Source: an uncultured bacterium (GTDB lineage: Bacteria; Bacillota_A; Clostridia; Oscillospirales; Oscillospiraceae). Taken from it: a DNA stretch of 6,810 bases. Of the stretch, positions 1 to 5,676 are shown piece by piece. Below the pieces are notes generated by a model that was not told the DNA's origin, did no database searches, and saw nothing but the letters and a program-made list of their open reading frames with translations. Each line of letters opens with the position of its first letter. The first letter of the stretch is position 1. The stretch is taken from positions 1 through 6,810 of the forward strand of contig CAMEHJ010000060.1 of NCBI GenBank assembly GCA_945917385.1, written 5' to 3'. The position numbers were made by a program, and so were the translations under genes.

Positions 1-2
1 CA

Positions 3-137
3 ACAATGATTTCTATAGGAGCAGTTATGGCATATAAAAAAACTGTAAAACAACTGAGCGACACACGGACTTATATGATTTTTTTGTGCGCAACTGTACA
101 AATATGCAGTTTCGAGATAAAATTAAAAAAGGAGTAG
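3..137 (+). other. Doubtful short reading frame upstream of the permease
   Basis: This frame is open from the window edge to a TAG at 135-137, so it could be the C-terminal tail of an upstream gene. It could also be a 36-residue small protein starting at ATG 27, which has a fair Shine-Dalgarno (AGGAG at 17-21, 5 bases upstream). Its stop lies 6 bases before the permease ATG, and its last codons contain the permease ribosome binding site, so translational coupling is possible. The peptide (MAYKKTVKQL... ending EIKLKKE) is lysine-rich with a short hydrophobic middle. I recognise no family. The region is AT-rich and may simply be a non-coding leader. A -10-like TATGAT lies at 74-79, but I see no convincing -35 for it. 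Confidence 0.2.
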
Positions 138-143
138 AAGTCA

Positions 144-1514
144 ATGAAGAAACAAATGCGAAAAATTGATGTATTGGCTGTCGCAGTTGGTTCCATCATC
201 GGATGGGGCTGCTTCGTTATGCCGGGCAACTCATTTCTCCCTGCGGCCGGCCCTATCGGAACAATGTTGGGCCTGTTTCTTGCGGCTATCATGGCATGGA
301 TTATTGCTCAAAGCTACAGCTTTCTAATTCGCAAGTACCCTGTTGAGGGCGGCGAATTTGAGTATGTAACCCAGGCATTCGGCAAAAAGCACGCTTTTAT
401 CTGCGGATGGTTCCTGATTCTGGCGTACATTTCCTTTATCCCCCTTAACGGAACTGCCATCGGCTTGATTACCCGCTACGTTTTCCCCAACACATTCCTG
501 CAGAACACACTGTTATGGAATATCGGCGGCTTTGATGTGTACCTGGGAGAGGTCGTCCTCACAATGATCATCGTTGTGATTTTCATGTTTATCAATATCA
601 AGGCCGTGAAGGTCGCTTTCGTTTCCCAGACATTCCTGGCCATTCTCCAGACGGCAATCATTGTGATCTTCCCCATCGTCATCATCCTGACAGGTCATGC
701 AAACTGGGGCTATGTGAAGCCTTTGTTCCAGGGTAGCAACGGCGAGAGCATTTTCTCCGGTATCGGAGTCATCCTTTCCATGGCGCCGTGGGCCTTCGTT
801 GGCTTTGACGTTATTCCTCAGGTGTGTGAGGAGTATGACTTTGACCAGTCCAAAGCCAAGATCCTGATGGTCAGCACCATTGCTGCCGCCTGGCTCATGT
901 ACAGCGGAAATACCATTACAACGGCCATCGTTCAGCAGGAGGGCTATGCCTCCTGGGCAGAGTATTTGAAGAGTGAGCCTTTCTGGGCAACCGGTGCCGC
1001 CGTTGAAACGGCGCTGGGCAAGCCGGGCCTCTATATCCTGGGTGTTGCAATGTCTGCGGCTGTTCTGTCTGCCATCAACGGCTTCTTTATTGCATCCACT
1101 CGTCTGTTCGCTGCCATGGCCAAACGTAAGGCTCTTCCTGCGATCTTTGCCAAACGGCGCGAGGACAACGGTTCTCCCGTTGCTGCCGTTCTGTTTGTCG
1201 GCGCCATCGCACTTATCGGCCCCTGGTTCGGCCGCAAGGCTCTGAGTTGGATCGTTGATATGACCTCTGCGGGCACCTCCATCGTGTTTACCTATGTTTG
1301 CTTTGCTGCATGGATGTTTGCGAAGAGAGAGGGCAACAAGAAAATGCAGATCTTCGGTATTCTGGGCGCCATCTGCGGCTTCATCTTCCTTGCGCTGCTG
1401 ATTATCCCCGGAACCGCTTCCTCCCTGTATAAGGAATCCTGGATCTGTCTGATTGTTTGGTCCTTGCTGGGCATCATTTTCTGGATCAAGCAGAAGAAAG
1501 ACTATCTCTCTTAA
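144..1514 (+). CDS. APC-superfamily amino acid/amine permease
   Basis: A 456-residue integral membrane transporter of the amino acid-polyamine-organocation superfamily, expected to move an amino acid or amine across the cytoplasmic membrane by proton coupling or exchange. About 12 hydrophobic segments can be read. The first carries the family glycine-rich unwound helix motif GSIIGWGCFVMPG (residues 16-28), which in solved APC transporters contacts the substrate backbone. A YPVEGGEFEY stretch (65-74) follows TM2, as in many APC permeases. Length is normal for the family and both ends look complete; the tail is short, charged and cytosolic (KQKKDYLS). ATG 144 is chosen because AGGAG at 130-134 sits 9 bases upstream. 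The next gene encodes a TIM-barrel metabolic enzyme in the same direction, suggesting uptake plus catabolism of one compound. The substrate cannot be told from sequence alone. Confidence 0.9.
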   Translation: MKKQMRKIDVLAVAVGSIIGWGCFVMPGNSFLPAAGPIGTMLGLFLAAIMAWIIAQSYSFLIRKYPVEGGEFEYVTQAFGKKHAFICGWFLILAYISFIPLNGTAIGLITRYVFPNTFLQNTLLWNIGGFDVYLGEVVLTMIIVVIFMFINIKAVKVAFVSQTFLAILQTAIIVIFPIVIILTGHANWGYVKPLFQGSNGESIFSGIGVILSMAPWAFVGFDVIPQVCEEYDFDQSKAKILMVSTIAAAWLMYSGNTITTAIVQQEGYASWAEYLKSEPFWATGAAVETALGKPGLYILGVAMSAAVLSAINGFFIASTRLFAAMAKRKALPAIFAKRREDNGSPVAAVLFVGAIALIGPWFGRKALSWIVDMTSAGTSIVFTYVCFAAWMFAKREGNKKMQIFGILGAICGFIFLALLIIPGTASSLYKESWICLIVWSLLGIIFWIKQKKDYLS

Positions 1515-1527
1515 ACGGGTATCTGTA
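1514..1527 (+). repeat. 14-bp direct repeat, copy 1
   Basis: The sequence AACGGGTATCTGTA begins at the last base of the permease stop codon. An identical copy lies at 2570-2583, where similarity of the ABC ATPase pseudogene to its family stops. A rough estimate for random sequence gives about a one in ten chance of any exact 14-mer direct repeat in a window this size, so its placement at a gene end and at a breakpoint is suggestive but not proof. Confidence 0.5.
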
Positions 1528-1538
1528 ACTGCGTTCAC

Positions 1539-1571
1539 AAAAAATGCCCCGGCTGTTTCGGCAGCCGGGGC
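1539..1571 (-). terminator. Strong intercistronic hairpin; terminator-like only on the - strand
   Basis: A perfect 10-bp GC-rich stem (GCCCCGGCTG at 1546-1555 with CAGCCGGGGC at 1562-1571) encloses a 6-base loop. Read on the + strand there is no T-run after it, only a run of six A before it (1539-1544). Read on the - strand the stem is followed by ATTTTTTG, the layout of an intrinsic terminator. In the + direction it is more likely to be partial, or an mRNA-stabilising or 3'-end-protecting structure between the permease and the TIM-barrel gene, whose ribosome binding site starts 13 bases after it. Confidence 0.6.
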
Positions 1572-1597
1572 GCTCCGTATAGAAAGGAGATTTGCAA

Positions 1598-2386
1598 ATG
1601 AGACTGGCAGCATCTGATTTTATCCTTTTCTGCCAAACCCCTCAGGACAACATCCGTGTGCTCTCGGAGATTGTCCCGGAAGTTGAAATAATGATTGACG
1701 GAGATGCATGGGACGACAGCGGAGACAACTGGGATCAACAGTCGGCGTCCGTTAAAGGCAGTAATATCCCGCTCACGGTTCATCCGCCTGCCTGGGACGT
1801 AAACCCGGCGGCTCCGATACGGACTATCCGCCTTGCAGCCCAGGAATTGAACCGAAGGTCTGCCGAGTTTGCCCATCGTGTAGGTGCGTCCCAGATTGTT
1901 TTTCATCCGGGCTATTATGACGGTGATTGCTTCTTTTCCCGAAGCAGGGCAATCGACCGCTGTTATGAGAGCCTGGAGGACCTGATCGGGACGGCCAAAC
2001 CTCTGGGGCTCACCATTGCCTTTGAGAACATAGCGGGTCCGTCGTCATCACTCTTTACACAGGAGGAATTTCCGCATGCTTTGGACGAAATTGACGACTG
2101 TGTCAAATACCTGCTGGATGTGGGACACGCGCACATGAACCATTGGGATATCCCCGGCGTCATCGAGGCTTTGGCACCCCGCCTTTGTGCGTTCCACCTG
2201 CATGATAACAACGGAAGTGCGGACAGTCATCTGCCTATCGGCAGCGGGACGATTGATTGGGAAAGCTGTTTTTCGGTGATGCGCGAATTGCCCGAAGATG
2301 TGTTGTATATTATGGAATACGCTCCCGGCACGCTGCTCTCAACGCTGAGCAAAGGGAGTGCGCTTCTCCGGGAAAAGCTGGATTGA
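1598..2386 (+). CDS. Xylose isomerase-like TIM-barrel protein (sugar phosphate isomerase/epimerase family)
   Basis: A 262-residue cytosolic protein of the AP-endonuclease-2/xylose-isomerase-like TIM-barrel superfamily, whose members are metal-dependent isomerases, epimerases, dehydratases or endonuclease IV. Motifs in order are VHPPAWD (H62), FHPGYYDGD (H103), AFENIAG (E143), LDVGHAH (D174, H177), FHLHDNNGSADSHLPIGSG (H200, D209, H211) and IMEY (E240). These fit the metal-binding positions of the fold. The HLHDN...DSHLP.G.G.IDW pattern is typical of the sugar isomerase/epimerase branch, and the protein is shorter than endonuclease IV (about 280 residues). ATG 1598 is chosen over an in-frame TTG at 1592 because AGGAG at 1585-1589 sits 8 bases before the ATG but only 2 before the TTG. 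It follows the permease by 83 bases and ends at its own terminator, so the pair may form a catabolic unit. The substrate is unknown. Confidence 0.85.
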   Translation: MRLAASDFILFCQTPQDNIRVLSEIVPEVEIMIDGDAWDDSGDNWDQQSASVKGSNIPLTVHPPAWDVNPAAPIRTIRLAAQELNRRSAEFAHRVGASQIVFHPGYYDGDCFFSRSRAIDRCYESLEDLIGTAKPLGLTIAFENIAGPSSSLFTQEEFPHALDEIDDCVKYLLDVGHAHMNHWDIPGVIEALAPRLCAFHLHDNNGSADSHLPIGSGTIDWESCFSVMRELPEDVLYIMEYAPGTLLSTLSKGSALLREKLD

Positions 2387-2404
2387 GAAGTGCCTATATA
2401 ACGC

Positions 2405-2457
2405 CAACATCTGCATCCCCCGGAATTATGACGGGGAGATGCAGATGTTGTATTTTT
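2405..2457 (+). terminator. Intrinsic terminator after the TIM-barrel gene
   Basis: CAACATCTGCATC (2405-2417) pairs perfectly with GATGCAGATGTTG (2438-2450). After a single bulged A at 2437 the stem continues as CCCC (2418-2421) with GGGG (2433-2436), leaving an 11-base loop. The stem is followed at once by TATTTTT (2451-2457). It starts 19 bases after the stop codon, a textbook factor-independent terminator for the + strand unit. It has no matching T-run on the - strand, so it should not stop transcripts coming from the ABC pseudogene. Confidence 0.9.
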
Positions 2458-2475
2458 AAAGAGACCAAACTGCGG

Positions 2476-2489
2476 CTGTCATATGACAG
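2476..2489. repeat. 14-bp perfect palindrome in the convergent intergenic region
   Basis: CTGTCATATGACAG is fully self-complementary with no spacer. It lies between the + strand terminator and the end of the - strand pseudogene, so no nearby start codon explains it as an operator. It could be a dimeric regulator site left over from a deleted gene, or chance. No -10/-35 pair is evident around it. Confidence 0.4.
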
Positions 2490-2536
2490 GGGGAATGAAA
2501 AAAGTCAGAAGCATGGGCGGGTACTGATTGCGCGCT

Positions 2537-3137
2537 TCATCCTTTTTCGTAATTTCGCGCACGAAGCTTAACGGGTATCTGTATCTCGGAAAGCCCTTGG
2601 TTTTTGAGCTGTCTGAGCGTTCTCCATACCTCACGCCGCGCCGCGACGTCAAGCCCCGTCGTCAGCTCGTCCAAAAATACAAGCTCCGGACTGCCGATGA
2701 GCGCGAGAACAACGGACAGCTTCTGCCGCTCACCGCCGGAGAGCTTGGACACGAAGCTTTTTTTTAAGCTGCGAGAGACCGAAGCTTTCAAGCAGCCGCG
2801 CATAGTCTGCCGGGGTTGAGTAGAGAGAAGCGTACTCTATGCACGCCTCCTCCACGGTGATGGCGTTTTGGTAGTTCGTTGTCTGAAGCTGTACGCCGAC
2901 GCGCTCGAACACCTGCTTGCGGTGCTTTGATGCGTCCATGCCGAAGATGCGCGCCGTGCCCTCGTCGGGCGTTTTCAGCCCCAGCATGAGGTCGATGGTC
3001 GTACTCTTGCCGGCTCCGTTATGCCCCAGAAGGCCGAACACCTCGCCCAGATGCACCTCGAACGATAAGCCGTCAACGGCCTTCTTCGCACCAAAGGATT
3101 TCGTGAGATTATTTACCTGAATAATCGGTTCATTCAT
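2537..3137 (-). pseudogene. ABC transporter ATP-binding subunit, frameshifted and 3'-truncated
   Basis: This is the remains of an ATPase of the ABC-2 exporter type (drug or antibiotic export). It starts at ATG 3137 (MNEPIIQVNNLTKSFG) with AAGGAGG at 3145-3151, 7 bases upstream. Walker A GHNGAGKST (residues 38-46) and a Q-loop glutamine near 85 are in the first frame, which runs off after SQLKKK. The signature LSGGE, Walker B-like LVFLDEL and D-loop TTGLD lie in the next frame. Removing one base from the run of eight A on the coding strand (2758-2765) restores ...SQLKKSFVSKLSGGE. A second defect is that family similarity ends after LKNQGLS near 2584, followed by an unrelated tail ending in KG and TGA at 2537-2539. 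The H-loop histidine and the rest of the C-terminal region are missing, and no permease gene follows. A non-functional remnant is the best reading. The A-run lesion alone could be a sequencing error. Confidence 0.85.
2570..2583 (+). repeat. 14-bp direct repeat, copy 2, at the pseudogene breakpoint
   Basis: This is identical to 1514-1527 (AACGGGTATCTGTA). On the - strand it falls a few bases after the codons for LKNQGLS, where the ABC ATPase loses similarity to its family. It may mark a deletion or insertion junction. Confidence 0.5.
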
Positions 3138-3171
3138 GTTAAATCCTCCTTGCTTTTTCCTTGCAGGGAGG

Positions 3172-3203
3172 ATTATAGCGTCTCCCCTAAAGGGGAGAGT
3201 CAA
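3172..3203 (-). promoter_or_regulatory. MerR-type promoter/operator of the ABC gene
   Basis: On the - strand a TTGACT -35 (3198-3203) and a perfect TATAAT -10 (3172-3177) are 20 bp apart, too long for normal sigma-A recognition. The spacer holds an inverted repeat, CTCCCCTTTAGGGGAG (3182-3197), extended by one more pair to 3181-3198. A 19-20 bp spacer filled by a dyad is the established signature of MerR-family activated promoters, and the CTCCCC/GGGGAG arms resemble those of multidrug-sensing members such as BmrR. Upstream of the -35 (3204-3234) lies a run of A and T tracts that could act as an UP element. No MerR gene is in the window. Confidence 0.8.
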
Positions 3204-3231
3204 GAGCTTTTTTTGATTTTTTGAAAAAAAT

Positions 3232-3936
3232 TTATGCGCCGTAGAAGCTGAGCTGGTCGATGGCGGTGTCCATGATGGCGTGGGTCTGCTCGATGGCGGA
3301 GTCGAGGTCGCGGTTCAAGAGCGCCTTGTACAGTCTCAGCTTCAGCTCGTACATGGTGTTTATGCCGCTGCGCTTGCAGAAAAGCGTCCAGAGATAAACG
3401 CCCTGCTCATGGAAGGAGTAGTACAAAAGCGGCATCAGCACGTTGCCTGAGAGCACCGCAAGCTCGTGGTAGAAGCGAAACACGTTCTCGGCGGCGTCCT
3501 CCGGCGTTTTCGATTCGCGTATCGAGTCGAGAATAGGGGAGAGCTTTTCAAGCTCGCCTATCTCCACGCGCTCGATTATCAGCTTCATGCACAGACATTC
3601 CATCGCGTCGCGTGTCTCAAGCAGGGACCGCACCTCGTTTTTTCGCAGTGCGCCGCCGTTATAGCGCATTATCGCGACCAGCGTCTCCATTGTGCCCTGC
3701 CGCCTGTAATCGCAGACGAACACGCCCTGACGCGCCTTCACCTCCACAAAGCCGAGCTTCTCAAGCTCGACAAGCCCCGCCGACACCACGGCGCGGCTCA
3801 CCCCCATCCTGACGGCAAGCTCCCGCGCGGGCGGGAGCTGCTCCCCGACACTGAGCTCACCGGAGAGTATCATGTTCTCAATCTGCTGCACAAAAAGCTC
3901 CGTTATCGACAGCACGTTTATTTTTGTAAAGCCCAT
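3232..3936 (-). CDS. GntR-family transcriptional regulator (FadR/FCD subfamily)
   Basis: A 234-residue DNA-binding repressor or activator. The N-terminal winged helix-turn-helix (about residues 9-75) has the GntR signature: GEQLPPARELAVRMGVSRAV, then VELEKLGFVEVKARQGVFV. Residues 100-225 are helical, as in the FCD ligand-binding domain (EVRSLLETRDAMECL, FYHELAVLSGN, AIEQTHAIMD). Of the four usual FCD metal ligands, two histidines remain (H157, H219). By eye alignment the Asp position is F153 and another His position is K199, so the ligand may be bound without metal. ATG 3936 is chosen over upstream ATGs at 3942 and 3981 because AGGAGG (3943-3948) lies 6 bases before it; this also leaves the operator at 3958-3972 in the untranslated leader. 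It is divergent from the redox operon and very likely controls it. Transcription may run on into the ABC pseudogene, since I see no strong terminator. Confidence 0.9.
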   Translation of the reverse strand: MGFTKINVLSITELFVQQIENMILSGELSVGEQLPPARELAVRMGVSRAVVSAGLVELEKLGFVEVKARQGVFVCDYRRQGTMETLVAIMRYNGGALRKNEVRSLLETRDAMECLCMKLIIERVEIGELEKLSPILDSIRESKTPEDAAENVFRFYHELAVLSGNVLMPLLYYSFHEQGVYLWTLFCKRSGINTMYELKLRLYKALLNRDLDSAIEQTHAIMDTAIDQLSFYGA

Positions 3937-3957
3937 AGCCATCCTCCTGCAAGATTC

Positions 3958-3972
3958 TCTGGTCATACCAGA
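3958..3972. promoter_or_regulatory. FadR-type operator in the gntR leader
   Basis: TCTGGTCATACCAGA is a perfect inverted repeat with 6-bp arms and a 3-bp centre. Its core TGGT-N3-ACCA matches the established operator pattern of the FadR subfamily (E. coli FadR sites contain CTGGT...ACCAG). It lies downstream of the gntR -10 box and upstream of the gntR ribosome binding site, placing it for autorepression. Confidence 0.8.
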
Positions 3973-3986
3973 ATACCACACCTGTT

Positions 3987-4015
3987 ATTTTATTCGCAAA
4001 GTGCTTAATTGTCAA
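3987..4015 (-). promoter_or_regulatory. gntR promoter
   Basis: On the - strand a perfect TTGACA -35 (4010-4015) is followed after exactly 17 bp by TAAAAT (3987-3992). Initiation near 3980 would give a leader of about 45 bases containing the operator at 3958-3972 and the ribosome binding site. Confidence 0.8.
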
Positions 4016-4055
4016 GCCTTGCAGCCATTAATACGCTGAAAATACGCTGGACTAA

Positions 4056-4083
4056 TTGACATTTATCCGACAAAGACGATAAT
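4056..4083 (+). promoter_or_regulatory. Promoter of the redox operon
   Basis: A perfect TTGACA -35 (4056-4061) is followed after 16 bp by GATAAT (4078-4083), with the overlapping TAATAT (4080-4085, 18-bp spacing) as an alternative -10. Its -35 lies about 40 bp from that of the divergent gntR promoter. The predicted start near 4090 puts the second operator at the very beginning of the transcript. Confidence 0.75.
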
Positions 4084-4097
4084 AATATATAGGTATA

Positions 4098-4112
4098 TGT
4101 GGTATGGCCACA
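4098..4112. promoter_or_regulatory. Second FadR-type operator, in the redox operon leader
   Basis: TGTGGTATGGCCACA has perfect 5-bp arms around a 5-bp centre. Its core TGGT-ATG-GCCA differs at one base from the TGGT-N3-ACCA core of the operator at 3958-3972. It lies between the -10 box and the AGGAGG ribosome binding site (4123-4128), mirroring the position of the other operator at the gntR promoter. Confidence 0.7.
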
Positions 4113-4136
4113 AAAAATAAATAGGAGGAAAAGACT

Positions 4137-5675
4137 ATGCGAAAATATGATGCCGTAGTCATCGGCGCGGGCAACGGCGGCCTTGCGGCGGCCTGCCGAA
4201 TGGCTAAGGGCGGCAAAAAGACCCTGCTGATCGAGCGTCATAATCTGCCCGGCGGCTGTGCGTCAAGCTTCCGCCGCGGACGCTTTGAATTTGAAACAGC
4301 CCTGCACGAGATATGCGAGTGGGGCACAAAGGAAAACCCCGGCGGCTGCCGCAAGACCTGCGAGGAATTCGGGCTGGATATTCCGTGGCATATGGTGCCG
4401 GACAACTTCCGCGTCATAACGACCGCCTCCGACGGCAAGACGCATATCGACGCGACCTTGCCCTGCACCGTCAAGGAGTATGTCGATGAGATGGAGCGGC
4501 TTGTCCCCGGCTGCCGCAAGAGCATACAGGACCTGTTTGACCTCGGCACGGAGTTTCACGAGGCGGGCGACTATTCCCTCAGCGTCGGCGGCAAGACCGA
4601 CCCCAAGTATATGCAGGAGCATTTCCCCAACTTCCTGCGCCTGGGCAGCTATACCGTAAACCGCGTTTTCAAGGCGATGAAGATGCCGAAGCTTGCGCAG
4701 GACATCATGAACACCTACTGGGGCTATCTCGGCGTGGACGCGGACCACATCTCCTTCCTCCAGTACGTCAATATGCTGTGGCTGTACGTCAACCACGGCG
4801 CATGGATACCCGACAAGACCAGCAACGAGCTGACGACGGGACTTCTTGAGTGCTTCCGCAATATGGGCGGCGAGGTCTGGATGAACTGCACCGCCACCGA
4901 GATCCTCTTTGACGAAAATAAGGCGGTGCGCGGCGTAAAGACCACCTGCGGCGAGGTAGAGACGAAGTACATACTCTGCAACATGAACCAGAACATGGTC
5001 TATGCCACGATGTGCCCGCCGGAGGTCGTGCCGGAGCGCATGGTGAAGCTCGGCAACGCCCGCACCTATTCAGCGAGAATGTTCGTCGTGTACATGGGAC
5101 TTGACAAGACGGCGGAGGAGCTTGGCATACACGACTACACCATCTTCCTCCCAACCTCCGCGGACACCGTGAAGGAGTATAACGACGGCAGGAAGATTGC
5201 AACGAACTGCAATCAGGTCATGGTCTGCTACAACGTCGTAAACCCCGGCTTCTCGCCGGAGGGCACCTGCGTCGTCTCACTCACCAGCACCTTTATGGAG
5301 GACGACTGGGCGAATGTCGAGCAGGACGACTATGTCGAGACAAAGACCGCCTTTGCCGAAAAGCTCATCCGCCTGTTTGAAGAGCGCAGCGGCATCACGG
5401 TCACGCCCTATATCGAGGAGCTTGAGATAGCCACCCCGTGGACGATGTGCAACTATGTCAATGTCCCGCAGGGCGCGGCCTACGGCTTCGAGCTGAAGGA
5501 CTGGGACAACATGATGCCCAGAATGATGATGATGGGCACGGAGTTCCCCGTAAAGGGGCTCAAGTTCGTGGGCGCGGCGTCCATCAGGGGCGACGGCTAC
5601 AACTCGGCTATCTTCAGCGGTGACACGCTTGCCAAAAAGACGCTTGCCGAAATGAAGGCAGAGGAGGGAAAATAA
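4137..5675 (+). CDS. FAD-dependent oxidoreductase, phytoene desaturase/saturase-like
   Basis: A 512-residue flavoprotein of the CrtI/phytoene desaturase-like amine-oxidase superfamily, whose members desaturate, saturate or isomerise carbon-carbon double bonds. The N-terminus has the Rossmann dinucleotide motif (VVIGAGNGGL, GxGxxG at residues 10-15), the acidic ribose-binding E33 (LLIER) and the family motif LPGGCASSFRRGRFEFETALHEI (37-59) next to the flavin. The C-terminus has the second FAD-contact motif (KFVGAASIRGDGYNSAIFSGD). Length is typical and no signal peptide is seen, so it is cytosolic or peripherally membrane-bound. The start is supported by AGGAGG at 4123-4128, 8 bases upstream. 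An NAD(P)H reductase gene follows after 1 base, which suggests that electrons are fed in and that the enzyme may run as a reductase. No carotenoid genes are present, so a carotenoid name is not justified. The substrate is unknown; the FadR-type control is compatible with a lipid or organic-acid ligand, but that is inference. Confidence 0.85.
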   Translation: MRKYDAVVIGAGNGGLAAACRMAKGGKKTLLIERHNLPGGCASSFRRGRFEFETALHEICEWGTKENPGGCRKTCEEFGLDIPWHMVPDNFRVITTASDGKTHIDATLPCTVKEYVDEMERLVPGCRKSIQDLFDLGTEFHEAGDYSLSVGGKTDPKYMQEHFPNFLRLGSYTVNRVFKAMKMPKLAQDIMNTYWGYLGVDADHISFLQYVNMLWLYVNHGAWIPDKTSNELTTGLLECFRNMGGEVWMNCTATEILFDENKAVRGVKTTCGEVETKYILCNMNQNMVYATMCPPEVVPERMVKLGNARTYSARMFVVYMGLDKTAEELGIHDYTIFLPTSADTVKEYNDGRKIATNCNQVMVCYNVVNPGFSPEGTCVVSLTSTFMEDDWANVEQDDYVETKTAFAEKLIRLFEERSGITVTPYIEELEIATPWTMCNYVNVPQGAAYGFELKDWDNMMPRMMMMGTEFPVKGLKFVGAASIRGDGYNSAIFSGDTLAKKTLAEMKAEEGK

Positions 5676-5676
5676 C

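Noticed and set aside
513..1613. Long - strand reading frame opposite the permease (366 codons)
   Set aside because: It is the antisense shadow of the permease; its product is rich in charged residues and has no recognisable motif, while the + strand reads as a clear membrane transporter.
2560..2759. 10-bp direct repeat CACGAAGCTT at 2560-2569 and 2750-2759
   Set aside because: A repeat this short is expected by chance several times in a window of this size.
3204..3234. A/T tracts after the gntR stop as a terminator
   Set aside because: Only a weak A/T self-pairing is possible, without a GC stem; they fit better as an UP element for the ABC promoter.
3466..4008. 180-codon + strand frame opposite gntR
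   Set aside because: It is antisense to the regulator and runs through the operator and gntR promoter; no start signal is seen.
4263..4796. - strand reading frames opposite the FAD oxidoreductase
   Set aside because: They are shadows caused by GC-rich codon usage; no ribosome binding site or motif is seen, and the + strand has clear FAD motifs.
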